A stretch of 64,000 bases of DNA from Ignavibacteria bacterium. GTDB taxonomy: Bacteria; Bacteroidota; Ignavibacteria; Kapaibacteriales; UBA961. A program made the translations under genes and the position numbers. The stretch lies in contig JADJXV010000010.1 in the NCBI GenBank assembly GCA_016720145.1, positions 1-64,000 of the forward strand. Reading direction: 5' to 3'. The notes beneath the pieces were generated by a model. It worked only from the letters and a program-made list of their open reading frames with translations, ran no database searches and had not been told where the DNA came from. This document shows, one piece after another, positions 44,274 to 53,210 of the stretch; the stretch's first letter is position 1; each line of letters starts with the position of its first letter.

Positions 44274-44584
44274 AGAAATAGGTTAGTGGATGATGTAGTT
44301 CGGCTCATCATACAATATAGTTATACTTCGAAACTACGTATATTCTCCTCAATGCACAAACGAAGTGAGTTCCTAAAGGGTTTGATGGCAAGGGTGACCG
44401 CAGACTGTCCGTTGGAAAACAAGCTGACGGGAGACCAATACTATCTTTTCTTCGGTAAAGTATCAACGTAATGATATATTATGTTGAATTGATAGTGGAA
44501 TTACCATCTATAGAAATTATAATTCAATTTCCATCTAACCATATAGTATAATGCAACTTGAGGAGAAAGCAAATAGAAAATAAA
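44274..44584. other. 311-bp intergenic region with a possible decayed repeat
   Basis: No supported gene. Around 44382-44430 the sequence GGCAAGGGTGACCGCAGACT and then GTTGGAAAACAAGCTGACGG resembles the 132-bp repeat at 34283 (GGCAAGTGTTGACGGTCTG, TTGGAAAGCAACCGACCGACGG). This looks like a diverged copy. Confidence 0.4.
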
Positions 44585-45145
44585 TTAGTCAATTCTGGAA
44601 TATTGATAAAAGTCAACGATAGTTTCACCGAATTTTCTAGATGAAAATTTATTGAAATTAGGAGAGGGCAATACTACTTCGTGTGCGTCATGCTCTGCGA
44701 CTACAATTCCTTCATCGAGAATAGATTGGCTATCAATAAGAGATACAATACGATTGAGTAGTTTTTTGAGATAGGGCGGGTCAGTGAATATGACCATAAC
44801 TTTATTATTATCCTGATAGTTCCGCAGATAGTCCAAGCAATCCATACAATGGACTTTGTATTGATAGCTCTCGAGTGAAAATTTCAGAGCTGTTTCTTCA
44901 ATCTGACGAGCGGTTGTACGGTTGAGTTCGACAAAGTCACAATGCTTTGCTCCTCGACTAAGCGCTTCAAAACCCAATGCTCCAGTTCCGGCGCATAAGT
45001 CAAGTACACTCACTTCTTCCCATTCTACATATCCGGCAAGAATATTAAATATTGTTTCCCGAGCTTGATCAGTTGTGGGGCGTACACCATGCGGCACAGA
45101 TGTGGTAATTATTCTACCTTTATACTCGCCGGATATAATACGCAT
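44585..45145 (-). CDS. rsmD: 16S rRNA (guanine966-N2)-methyltransferase
   Basis: 186 residues, usual for the family. N-terminus MRIISGEYKGRIITTS and GVRPTTDQARETIFNIL are characteristic. The SAM-binding motif I is VLDLCAGTGALGFEALSRGA and the catalytic motif is FTDPPYLKK (DPPY). It methylates N2 of G966 in 16S rRNA during small-subunit assembly. It follows the M28 peptidase gene by 40 nt and may be co-transcribed. coaD, a common neighbour, is not here. Confidence 0.95.
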   Translation of the reverse strand: MRIISGEYKGRIITTSVPHGVRPTTDQARETIFNILAGYVEWEEVSVLDLCAGTGALGFEALSRGAKHCDFVELNRTTARQIEETALKFSLESYQYKVHCMDCLDYLRNYQDNNKVMVIFTDPPYLKKLLNRIVSLIDSQSILDEGIVVAEHDAHEVVLPSPNFNKFSSRKFGETIVDFYQYSRID

Positions 45146-45185
45146 TCAATTGTAAGATATAGTCAATAATAGAATAAGGAAAGTA

Positions 45186-46607
45186 TTATTTTGGGAATCT
45201 GAATGGTAAATCTGCTGCAATAAAGGTCATTATTGCCATAGCGGCTGCACAATCGCTGAGTTCGGATGGGAGGAGCTTATCCATCGTATCTGCATCAGTA
45301 TGATGATACCAAAAATACTTCGAAGATTCTACGATGAGTTCCATACCGGGAATTCCTTTCTCCAAGATCGGACCAATATCGGCGCCACCACCACCATCGA
45401 CTATTTTGTTCGCATCGATAGGAGAAAGAAGTGAAACGATTGCCGTCGCAAGAGCTTTTGTACTGTCACTTCCTTTTACTGAAAAACCTTCCGGTTTGAA
45501 ATTCCCGGCGTCGCTCTCTATTGCAAGTACATGATTATTAATTGTTTCTGACCTATTGAGCGCGTACTGAGTTCCACCTTTTATTCCATTTTCTTCATTC
45601 GTCCAAAATACCACTCTCATGGTACGTTTGGGCTTGAGTCCGAGTTTTTTAATCAAACGCAACGCTTCCCAAGACGTAAAAGTACCGCCGCCATCATCCA
45701 TTGCCCCTTGACCAACATCCCAAGAATCGATATGCCCACCAAAGACGACAATTTCTTCCGGTATTTCGCTGCCTTTGATTTCAGCTATGACATTTCTTGA
45801 AGGAGCATCCGGAAGGGTTTTTGCGTCCATTTTGAGGGTTACAATTATCTTTTGACCTCTGCTTTGCATGCGTTGGAGCATTTCGGCATCTTCGAGAGTA
45901 ATGGCTGCATGGGGAATACGTTGTAAAGAATCATTATAACGAAGCATGCCGGTATGAGGCGTATTCAGCGACACAGGACCTACCGAGCGTACGAGCGAGG
46001 CGACTGCGCCGACTCGTGATGCTTCATTACATCCATTGACACGGTATTGGACGGTGGTGCCGTAGTCTGTGAAGGGAACGTTGAATAGTACAATTTTCCC
46101 TTTTGCTTTTTTTGCATGACGGGTTAATTCTTCAAAACTCCTCACCACGAAGACTTCGGCGGTAATTCCATCTTTGGGAGTAGCTATACTACCTCCAAGC
46201 CCTAACATTGTTAAATTTTTAATACGGGGACTTTGGAGTGTAGCTGATTCATTCCCTCGTATCCAATAGGGGACCATTACTTTCTCTGTAGAAACGTCGA
46301 ATCCGTCTTTTTCGAGCATAGTAACCAACCAGTCGATAGATTTTTCGAGTCCTTCACTACCACTGAGTCTATGTCCGTACGTGTCACACATTTCTGCGAG
46401 GCGATTATAACAAGTACTGTCATTTTTTGAAGCATTAATAATACGTTCTGAAATTGTGCGGTATTTCTCGACAAACGGCTGGAATTTCTTGATAAGTGGT
46501 GCTAACGTTTGTGCTTTTGTATCAACGAGTAATGGATTTTGGGCGTATTGTGCTACGGCAAGAGATGTACATAAAAGCACCGAAAAACAATAAGTAAGAA
46601 TTCGCAT
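45186..46607 (-). CDS. Exported M28-family metallo-aminopeptidase with PA domain
   Basis: 473 residues. Signal peptide MRILTYCFSVLLCTSLAVAQ. A protease-associated insert lies around 135-270 (GKIVLFNVPFTDYG). The catalytic M28 domain has FGGHIDSWDVGQGAMDDGGG (zinc His, Asp and catalytic Asp), VVFWTNEENGIKGG (Glu-Glu pair), AIESDAGNF (Asp) and WYHHTDADTMD (His). The architecture matches the carboxypeptidase Q / aminopeptidase group, with two zinc ions. Predicted location is the periplasm or outside the cell, where it would trim peptides. No Por sorting domain is present. Confidence 0.9.
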   Translation of the reverse strand: MRILTYCFSVLLCTSLAVAQYAQNPLLVDTKAQTLAPLIKKFQPFVEKYRTISERIINASKNDSTCYNRLAEMCDTYGHRLSGSEGLEKSIDWLVTMLEKDGFDVSTEKVMVPYWIRGNESATLQSPRIKNLTMLGLGGSIATPKDGITAEVFVVRSFEELTRHAKKAKGKIVLFNVPFTDYGTTVQYRVNGCNEASRVGAVASLVRSVGPVSLNTPHTGMLRYNDSLQRIPHAAITLEDAEMLQRMQSRGQKIIVTLKMDAKTLPDAPSRNVIAEIKGSEIPEEIVVFGGHIDSWDVGQGAMDDGGGTFTSWEALRLIKKLGLKPKRTMRVVFWTNEENGIKGGTQYALNRSETINNHVLAIESDAGNFKPEGFSVKGSDSTKALATAIVSLLSPIDANKIVDGGGGADIGPILEKGIPGMELIVESSKYFWYHHTDADTMDKLLPSELSDCAAAMAIMTFIAADLPFRFPK

Positions 46608-46713
46608 CGAAATGTCCTTGAAATTGATTGAAATTCTGAAATTAATTCTTGAAGAAATTTACCATACCGTTCATTTGTCCTGGACTGAGAGCCAAAAAAT
46701 CTATTTACAGAAT

Positions 46714-46743
46714 AACGGCCACTCTTATATGAAGAGTAGCCGT
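46714..46743 (-). terminator. Probable terminator of the pspA/YbjN-like operon
   Basis: ACGGCTACTCTT pairs with AAGAGTGGCCGT (one mismatch) around a 5-base loop; only a weak T-tract follows on the minus strand. Confidence 0.55.
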
Positions 46744-46771
46744 AGTAGCATGTAGATAAATTGATTGTTAA

Positions 46772-47215
46772 TTAGTCACTATTGCCAACATCAATTGCGC
46801 GTTTTCCTCCAGCCATACGAACGATTTCATCATCATAATAATCAGCAATAATAGCAACAGAATGAATCGTCGTAACGAGTTCATTCATATCGACGTTAGC
46901 ACCGGCTATAGAATGGGAAAAAATAATCGTATCATCGAAGAGCAGTCCGAAGGCACCAAAATGGAGTTCGGCGTTTTTACGTAGGAGAAACCTCATAAGA
47001 TCATTGGTGATTTTAGCACCGATGACGACATTAGAAATACATTCAATACATGTATCGGTCTCATTAAACGGTCGGATGATAATCATCACTTGCGTAGAGC
47101 CGCGACCAATTGTAAATGTATAATTATCAAAGGTTAGATAGTCAGGGAATGATGTATCGAGCATTACTTTGACTTTATCAAGAGTATCATTAATAAGATG
47201 TGCAGGTGTTTCCAT
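46772..47215 (-). CDS. YbjN / type III chaperone-fold-like small protein
   Basis: 147 residues, no signal or membrane segment. Sequence and spacing resemble the YbjN-like fold: an N-terminal helix (LINDTLDKVKVML), a beta core (YTFTIGRGSTQVMIIIRPF), then TNDLMRFLLRKNAELHFGAF and a C-terminal helix (ELVTTIHSVAIIADYYDDEI). It lies 42 nt after pspA on the same strand. Family knowledge: such proteins often act as chaperones or partners, and a YbjN-like gene beside pspA is a recurrent pairing. Inferred role: partner of PspA in envelope stress. Assignment is by pattern only. Confidence 0.6.
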   Translation of the reverse strand: METPAHLINDTLDKVKVMLDTSFPDYLTFDNYTFTIGRGSTQVMIIIRPFNETDTCIECISNVVIGAKITNDLMRFLLRKNAELHFGAFGLLFDDTIIFSHSIAGANVDMNELVTTIHSVAIIADYYDDEIVRMAGGKRAIDVGNSD

Positions 47216-47257
47216 TAGGGTAATCCTTGTTTACTGATTATAATAAAAGTTTGAGAA

Positions 47258-47941
47258 TTAATTTTCAATTGCCGGTGGCAATTTACCCATACTTGCTTTG
47301 AGCTTGAGTAATTCTTCATCTACACCGGTGCTGCTTGAAAGGGTTTTGAATTCATCTTCGAGACGAGTATTTGTCCCGCCGAGCTGTTCAAATGCTTCTG
47401 CTTCACCTTCTAATTTTTCAATTTTGCCTTCAAACTTGTCGAACTTACTAAAGGCATCGGACCCGATCCCGCTAAATGACTGAGCTATTTGCTTTTGTGC
47501 TTTGGCGGCTTGAGAGCGGGCGATGAGAGTACTTTGCCGGCTGCGCGCCTCTTCTAATTTATTTTTGAGTTGGTCAAGCTGAGATCGCATTTTGTCGGAG
47601 GTAGCTTTTGAAGAAATGTAAATTGGCTCTAAATCGAGTACATTTCGCTCAACGATAGCTTTCTTTTGAAGAGCTGCTTTGGCCAAATCTTCTCTATTCG
47701 CATTGAGAGCTTGTACAGCTTTTTGCTGCCAATCAGCTGTTTCTGCCTTTGCTTTTGTCAGCTTACGCTCGAGTGTTTTTTCGTTTGCAATCGCACTTGC
47801 GACTGCTAAAGTCGTTCTATTAACAGATTCTTCCATTTCAATAACCATCTGTTTGAGCATTTTTTCGGGGTCTTCAGCTTTATCTAGGGTGTCGTTGACA
47901 TTAGCTTTGAAAATGTCTGATATTCGACCAAATATTCCCAT
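47258..47941 (-). CDS. pspA: PspA/IM30 (ESCRT-III-like) membrane-stress protein
   Basis: 227 residues. N-terminal amphipathic helix MGIFGRISDIFKANVNDTLD, followed by DPEKMLKQMVIEMEESVNR, the hallmark of the family. The remainder is a long coiled-coil hairpin (KTLERKLTKAKAETADWQQK; LDQLKNKLEEARSRQSTLIA) up to about residue 200. PspA binds damaged inner membrane and forms scaffolds that limit proton leakage. First gene of a two-gene unit with the YbjN-like gene. No pspF or pspBC is nearby, so regulation differs from that of enterobacteria. Confidence 0.93.
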   Translation of the reverse strand: MGIFGRISDIFKANVNDTLDKAEDPEKMLKQMVIEMEESVNRTTLAVASAIANEKTLERKLTKAKAETADWQQKAVQALNANREDLAKAALQKKAIVERNVLDLEPIYISSKATSDKMRSQLDQLKNKLEEARSRQSTLIARSQAAKAQKQIAQSFSGIGSDAFSKFDKFEGKIEKLEGEAEAFEQLGGTNTRLEDEFKTLSSSTGVDEELLKLKASMGKLPPAIEN

Positions 47942-48114
47942 GGGATTACCTCAATTAGATTATAATACATTTGATGACTTAATTTCGAAGCAAATTAGCA
48001 TTTCGCGGGCTTTTCACAAAATTTATTCATGATAAATTTTCACCTCGAACTCTATTCTTACCGTCGCAATGAGTAAAGTTGTGATTATTTGAATTATACA
48101 ACTATCCAAAGTCC

Positions 48115-48711
48115 ATGCATTTTACTTCTGAGTCTATCGAAACTGTGGTCGAAATTTTTTCTTCTCTTCCTTCCATCGGGCGAAAAACAGCGCAACGTCT
48201 CACATATCATTTACTTAAACAGCCCCAAGAATTTGTTGATAAATTCTCAAATTCTTTGCTGACTATGAAAAAAAATGTTAGGTTTTGCAGCGTGTGTTAT
48301 AATTTTACCGAAAAAAATCCCTGCCCAATCTGCTCATCTCAGAAGCGAAATCGTAAATTGATTTGTGTCGTTGAAGAGCCGAATGACGTCCTAGCCATCG
48401 AAAAAACGAGCGAGTATTCAGGGATGTATCACGTACTTCATGGCGCAATGAATCCTCTCGAAGGAATAGGTCCGAATGATTTAAAAATTCGAGAGTTAGT
48501 CTCGCGTATCAATGATGAAGTCGAGGAAGTAATTCTTGCTCTTGACCCTAATGTCGAAGGTGAAGTAACCACTCAATATTTATCGAAGCTCCTCAAGCCA
48601 CTCGGTATAAAAGTAAGTCGAATTGCTCGCGGTGTGCCCATCGGCAGCGATCTGGAATTCGCAGATGAGGCGACTCTTTCAAGAGCAATGGAAGGTAGAA
48701 TACAGCTATAA
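48115..48711 (+). CDS. recR: Recombination mediator RecR
   Basis: 198 residues. N-terminal helix-hairpin-helix (FSSLPSIGRKTAQRLTYHLL), a four-cysteine zinc finger (CSVCYNFTEKNPCPIC), a TOPRIM domain (KLICVVEEPNDVLAIEKTSE; EEVILALDPNVEGEVTTQYL) and the C-terminal Walker-B-like segment (VSRIARGVPIGSDLEFADE). RecR with RecO/RecF loads RecA on gapped DNA. It starts a run of four closely spaced plus-strand genes; the methyltransferase ATG follows its stop after 2 nt. Confidence 0.97.
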   Translation: MHFTSESIETVVEIFSSLPSIGRKTAQRLTYHLLKQPQEFVDKFSNSLLTMKKNVRFCSVCYNFTEKNPCPICSSQKRNRKLICVVEEPNDVLAIEKTSEYSGMYHVLHGAMNPLEGIGPNDLKIRELVSRINDEVEEVILALDPNVEGEVTTQYLSKLLKPLGIKVSRIARGVPIGSDLEFADEATLSRAMEGRIQL

Positions 48712-48713
48712 CT

Positions 48714-49463
48714 ATGGATCATCCAAAAAAAGAATGGTTTGATGATTGGTTCGAAAGTCCTTGGTATCATAAGCTTTACAGTCACCGAACCGACGAAGAA
48801 GCTTCTAAAGCTATCGATCTCTTTCGCTCAAAGACTAAATTGGCTGATGGAAGTAGAGTACTCGACTTATGTTGTGGGACGGGTCGGCACGCCAAATCAC
48901 TCGCTGAGTGTGGGTTTGATGTCACGGGAATTGACAATTCTCATTATTTCATCAATAAAGCAACTCTTGAAAACACAATGGATACGTTGGAGTTTTTTCA
49001 TTGTGATATGCGTGATGAGTATCCCGGTAAGCCCTACGATGCAGTCGTTAATTTTTTTACGAGTTTCGGTTATTTTGAAGAAGATAGTGACAATCTGCTT
49101 GTACTGCAACAAGTATATAATTCACTTTCTCCAACTGGTTGGTTTTTATTGGATTATTTAAATGAATCAAAAGTACGCTCACAATTAGTATCAAAAAGTG
49201 TTAAAAATCTCTACGATGCCATCATTACTGAGGAGCGCAGAATTGATGGAAAATTTGTCATAAAGAATATTACGATTGAACAAGATAACCAAGAGACAAT
49301 GCATTTTCAAGAGAGAGTTAAATTATATGATAAATTCGATTTTGATCGATTATTCACGCAAGCAAATCTTAGAATTATCGATTATGTCGGTTCGTACATT
49401 GGGGAGAAATTTGATATTCAATCTTCTTCTCGTTTAATAATTATTGCGCAGCGACTTGTGTAA
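48714..49463 (+). CDS. Class I SAM-dependent methyltransferase
   Basis: 249 residues. N-terminus MDHPKKEWFDDWFESPWYHKLY, a motif seen in a group of small-molecule methyltransferases of FCB bacteria. SAM-binding motif I SRVLDLCCGTGRHAKSLAE, then DVTGIDNSHYFI and FHCDMRDEYPGKPYDAVVNF. It starts 2 nt after recR and is translationally coupled to it. The substrate is unknown. Confidence 0.88.
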   Translation: MDHPKKEWFDDWFESPWYHKLYSHRTDEEASKAIDLFRSKTKLADGSRVLDLCCGTGRHAKSLAECGFDVTGIDNSHYFINKATLENTMDTLEFFHCDMRDEYPGKPYDAVVNFFTSFGYFEEDSDNLLVLQQVYNSLSPTGWFLLDYLNESKVRSQLVSKSVKNLYDAIITEERRIDGKFVIKNITIEQDNQETMHFQERVKLYDKFDFDRLFTQANLRIIDYVGSYIGEKFDIQSSSRLIIIAQRLV

Positions 49464-49480
49464 TTCCGAGAATTTATTTC

Positions 49481-50071
49481 ATGAAACTATTACCGTTACT
49501 TTGTTTATTTGCAGTGAGTTGTAATGTGTTTTCCACTCGTGAACCGGAAAGTCCCGATTCGAAAAGGTCGTCTTTTTTACCTCCTACATCTCCTCAGATT
49601 GTAATTGTCAACTTTAAAAATTCACTACTCGAAAAAAACTCTGAAAATTTTGTTCAGTGTTTTGCCGATACATCAAAAGGCGCACTCTCTGAATTCGTAT
49701 TCGAGCCGAGCGCGAGTGTAAATGCACAATATCCGAGTTTGTTCCAATCTTGGAATAGAAGCAGTGAAAGGCAATCATTTCAATCGATGATGAGCAAGCT
49801 CCCGAGTGATATAATTCCGGCTCTGAAGCTGTCGAATGACAGATATGATATTACTACTCCCGATTCATCGATTTATGAGGCAGATTATACGCTCACCGTA
49901 GCACATACAATTCAGACAATCCCTACTCAAGTCAGTGGATATATGAGATTTACTATAGGTTCGCAATCTGGGGGTCTCTGGAGTATTATCAGGTGGTCTG
50001 ATTCGAGCCCCACGCAGACTGATTCTCTCAATCGAACGTGGTCACTCTTGAAAGCTACATTTAGCAACTAA
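49481..50071 (+). CDS. Predicted lipoprotein of unknown function
   Basis: 196 residues. A lipobox (LFAVSC, Cys 14) follows a short hydrophobic segment, so the protein is probably lipid-anchored. The mature part (NFKNSLLEKNSENFVQCFAD) has the pattern of an NTF2-like cone fold, but I am not certain. It lies 17 nt after the methyltransferase and 14 nt before the PD40-OmpA gene, in the same transcription unit. Confidence 0.7.
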   Translation: MKLLPLLCLFAVSCNVFSTREPESPDSKRSSFLPPTSPQIVIVNFKNSLLEKNSENFVQCFADTSKGALSEFVFEPSASVNAQYPSLFQSWNRSSERQSFQSMMSKLPSDIIPALKLSNDRYDITTPDSSIYEADYTLTVAHTIQTIPTQVSGYMRFTIGSQSGGLWSIIRWSDSSPTQTDSLNRTWSLLKATFSN

Positions 50072-50085
50072 CTCAATATAATACC

Positions 50086-51393
50086 ATGCGATTTATTTTT
50101 CTAATGTGTTTATTTTTATTGCCAATATCTGGTACTGCACAACAATCCAAAAATTCACTTCAAGCTGATATTCCCAAAATTCAATGTAAAGTGCGATTAC
50201 CCAACACTATAAATTCCCACCGTCCTACTCTACAGCCTGTCCTAACTCCTGATGGCTCACGACTATATTTTGACAGAAAAAATCATCAGAGTAATGTCGG
50301 AGCTCTTCATGATTGTGATGATATTTGGTATTCAGATCGTAATTCAGATGGTAGCTGGAGTGAACCGGTCAATATCGGACCACCGCTCAATACAACCGGA
50401 TGTGATGTACTCTTATCAATATCTCACGATGCCACGACTGCGCTTGTAGGAGGAGTATATCCGGATGATCCAAATAATAACAAAAAACCGGGATTCTCTA
50501 TAACTACATGGAATGGAACTACATGGCTCAAGCCAAAACAACTCAATATTCCTAATTTTTATAACAATTCGGGATATTTTTGTGCATGTCTGAGTGCTGA
50601 TAACAACGTTTTAATATTTGCAATTAGCCGTAATGATGCACTTGGAGGGCTTGATCTCTATAGTTCTCTCAAAGACCGTAACGGAAATTGGTCTGAACCG
50701 AAGACGTTAGGTCCGATTGTGAATTCAGTTCAATTTGATTCTTCACCTTTTCTTGCGAGCGATGGCAAAACTCTTTATTTCTCGTCTAACAGGAAAGGTG
50801 GTTATGGAAAAAATGATTTATACGTGACCAGACGCTTAGACTCTACATGGCAAAATTGGACAAAACCTAAAAATTTGGGTGAGATTATTAATTCTATTGG
50901 TGATGAACTGTCTATTTCAATCAATGCATCCGGTGATACTGCATGTATAGTTTCATCTGATTCTATTTATCAGCTTGAGGGTATTTATTTTGTGTGTTTG
51001 CCCAGGGATTTGCGTCCGCAAGTTATGGATTTTGTTCACCCAATGCAGAATGATATGAAAAACGATAAGTCTTTATTTACTATATATTTTAATAGTAATG
51101 TAAGTACGCTTACAGATAACAATAATCAAGTTCTGGATAAAATTATTTCAGAACATATAAGAATTAAGAAAATACAAGTCACCGGCTATACGGATGACAC
51201 AGGAAGTGATAGTGATAATATGGAGCTTTCGAGGCGCAGAGCAGCTACTGTTCGTACGTATTTGCGTAAAAACGGAATCAATCGAGTCGAACTACACTAC
51301 AAAGGGGAGCGGGGCTTGCATGGAAAATCCTACAGCGAGTCTGAAAAAGAATTACGTCGAAGAGTAGATATTACCGTCCAATATTCAGATTAA
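50086..51393 (+). CDS. PD40 beta-propeller / OmpA-domain outer-membrane protein
   Basis: 435 residues. Signal peptide MRFIFLMCLFLLPISGTAQ. PD40 (WD40-like) propeller units span about 40-310 (PDGSRLYFDRK; DDIWYSDRNSDGSWSEPVNI; SDGKTLYFSSNRKGGYGKND; DLYVTRRLDSTWQNWTKP). A C-terminal OmpA-like domain covers about 330-433 (VTGYTDDTGSDSDN; ELSRRRAATVRTYLRKNG; ELRRRVDITVQ). This propeller-OmpA combination resembles PorE/TolB-like envelope proteins of Bacteroidota; PorE also carries a propeller and an OmpA domain and links the type IX system to peptidoglycan. The usual PorE also has a TPR part, which is missing here, so identity with PorE is not claimed. Last gene of the recR run. Confidence 0.85.
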   Translation: MRFIFLMCLFLLPISGTAQQSKNSLQADIPKIQCKVRLPNTINSHRPTLQPVLTPDGSRLYFDRKNHQSNVGALHDCDDIWYSDRNSDGSWSEPVNIGPPLNTTGCDVLLSISHDATTALVGGVYPDDPNNNKKPGFSITTWNGTTWLKPKQLNIPNFYNNSGYFCACLSADNNVLIFAISRNDALGGLDLYSSLKDRNGNWSEPKTLGPIVNSVQFDSSPFLASDGKTLYFSSNRKGGYGKNDLYVTRRLDSTWQNWTKPKNLGEIINSIGDELSISINASGDTACIVSSDSIYQLEGIYFVCLPRDLRPQVMDFVHPMQNDMKNDKSLFTIYFNSNVSTLTDNNNQVLDKIISEHIRIKKIQVTGYTDDTGSDSDNMELSRRRAATVRTYLRKNGINRVELHYKGERGLHGKSYSESEKELRRRVDITVQYSD

Positions 51394-51596
51394 ACGGCAG
51401 ATTCTCTTCTGTATGAGTCTTTATAACTTTGGTAGTTAAGCGAATCATTTTTGTCAATCGAATGTCCGGTAAGAAAGATATAACGGGTATTGTATCTACA
51501 CTCGTATGATGATGTTATATTTGCGGACTATTTGATAGTTCAGTCAGCATTGATTTAGAATATTTAATTTTTTATTACTTTATTTATCAAAATATT

Positions 51597-52181
51597 ATGT
51601 CTTCCATAGTTACACGATTTGCAACATTCGGCGTATGCTTACTTGTTGTATTGGCTACAAGTTGCGACGTTCTTAATACTCTAACTGAGTTAAATGTTCC
51701 GATTACGATTACGTTTAATCCTGTAGTCTCCAATGCTAGTATGCCTCATACGGGAGTACCGGAATGCACGGATTTGACGATGAATTCAAAGTTTAATGAT
51801 AACAAAGACAAGCTTAAATCTGCAACTATCAGTGACTTATCTTTCCAGGTAATGAGCTATACCGGCATCCCGTCTTCAACGGATGCTAGATATGATGTGA
51901 TTGAATATAGATTAAAATTTGATCCTTCGTATGGTGATCACACCGAATATCTATTAGGGTCGTTTACCAATGTGAGTGTTGCGGCGTTAATGACATCGGC
52001 GCAATCAATCAAAGTGACTGATTCTGCTTTAAATGTAGCGGTTGCACAGATCAAAACGCATCCAAAATTCTGTGTGATTTCAAAATATACCCTAAATGGC
52101 ACTACCGGCACAATTACTTCGATGACGAGTGAAATGAAGATTACTTTCCAGCTAAAAGTAGATGCTGCAAGTGCTTTATAA
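51597..52181 (+). CDS. Predicted lipoprotein of unknown function
   Basis: 194 residues. Lipobox VLATSC near residue 23. The mature part has no recognisable motif; it is Ser/Thr-rich and appears beta-rich (VIEYRLKFDPSYGDHTEYLL; GTITSMTSEMKITFQLKV). It stands alone between a 203-bp gap and a terminator hairpin. Confidence 0.7.
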   Translation: MSSIVTRFATFGVCLLVVLATSCDVLNTLTELNVPITITFNPVVSNASMPHTGVPECTDLTMNSKFNDNKDKLKSATISDLSFQVMSYTGIPSSTDARYDVIEYRLKFDPSYGDHTEYLLGSFTNVSVAALMTSAQSIKVTDSALNVAVAQIKTHPKFCVISKYTLNGTTGTITSMTSEMKITFQLKVDAASAL

Positions 52182-52204
52182 TTATTAAAGTTGAGTGTAA
52201 ATTT

Positions 52205-52237
52205 CAAGAGCCGCTTTCTTACCGGAAGCGGCTCTTG
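52205..52237. terminator. Hairpin terminator between convergent genes
   Basis: CAAGAGCCGCTT pairs perfectly with AAGCGGCTCTTG around a 9-base loop. The T-tracts are weak on both sides. It separates the lipoprotein (plus) and HDOD (minus) genes. Confidence 0.75.
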
Positions 52238-52274
52238 ACGTTTCGTATAGTATAATGAATTTCGATCGTAAGCA

Positions 52275-53210
52275 TTACATCCTCGTAAACTCAACTGCGG
52301 TTTCAAATTCATTAAGGAGTTGGTCCTGTAAGCTATTAGCAGGATCATTGAATTGGAGTGATGTTAGATGTTCTACCAGTGGATTCGGTAAATAGAGTTG
52401 AGATGTAGTTTCGACCTCACCTGCCCATTGTTTAAATCCCAGTTCCAGAGCAAAAAGTTCTGAAAGTGCTACTAAAGCTGTGAGCGGTTGTTCAATTCTT
52501 TGCTCTAAGTAATAGGCTGATTCTTGCATTGGCGTACCATCAGCAAGGTGAGTAAGTATTTCTTTTTCTTTGAGATTGGAGCTATGGTGAAAATACAGAG
52601 ATTCAATTAATTGAGCCGGAAGCTGCCATTTTTCGGCGAACCATGCTCCGATGTCGCAATGAGTACATTGCAGTACTTCAAGCTCAGCTTCCACGAATGA
52701 AAGCCCGTATTTTTGTTGAAGGTGTTGAATCTCTACAAATTCTTTGGTGAGATATTGTGCTTCAATCAAAATACCAATATCATGCATCAGGCCTGCTACA
52801 AACGCTTCACCGGCAATACGATAGCCTAATTTACGTGCTAAAAATCGTGAAGTAGAGCCGCAGAAAACGGAATATCTCCAAAACACATTAATGTCAAGAA
52901 TACTGCTTTGTATTTTTGCGAATATCCCTTGGAGTATGAGACTTATAATAATTTCTTTGACTGTACTCAATCCAAGAAGTACTAAAGCAAGCTCTACGGT
53001 GGAAATTTTGCGTGAGAAACCGTAGAAAGGGGAGTTCGCAACCGCTAAAACTCTTGCAGTCAGGGCAGCATCGCGTTCAATTAACTTTGCTATTACAACT
53101 CCGTTCACATCTGAATTTTCCATGGTTTGCAGTACTGCAGTTGCAATAGCCGGCATAGTTGGCAGCTGTTTGAGCGATTCTAATTGTTTTTGAATAATTG
53201 AGTTAAGCAT
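52275..53210 (-). CDS. HDOD-domain signalling protein
   Basis: 311 residues from ATG 53210; a TTG two codons upstream is less likely. The HDOD core is QLPTMPAIATAVLQTMENSD, FYGFSRKISTVELALVLLGL and RIAGEAFVAGLMHDIGILIE; it keeps the HD pair (MHDIG) but lacks other metal residues of true HD phosphodiesterases. Family knowledge: HDOD proteins are regulatory and often act in motility and c-di-GMP networks. It overlaps the fliA-like gene by 8 nt and is the last gene of a four-gene operon. Confidence 0.85.
   Translation of the reverse strand: MLNSIIQKQLESLKQLPTMPAIATAVLQTMENSDVNGVVIAKLIERDAALTARVLAVANSPFYGFSRKISTVELALVLLGLSTVKEIIISLILQGIFAKIQSSILDINVFWRYSVFCGSTSRFLARKLGYRIAGEAFVAGLMHDIGILIEAQYLTKEFVEIQHLQQKYGLSFVEAELEVLQCTHCDIGAWFAEKWQLPAQLIESLYFHHSSNLKEKEILTHLADGTPMQESAYYLEQRIEQPLTALVALSELFALELGFKQWAGEVETTSQLYLPNPLVEHLTSLQFNDPANSLQDQLLNEFETAVEFTRM

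Noticed and set aside
44286..44471. Possible 61-codon gene on the plus strand
   Set aside because: No motif and no ribosome site; part of it resembles the dispersed 132-bp repeat.
50086..51393. PorE of the type IX secretion system
   Set aside because: It shares a propeller and an OmpA domain with PorE, but no TPR domain or other por genes are near, so identity is not supported.
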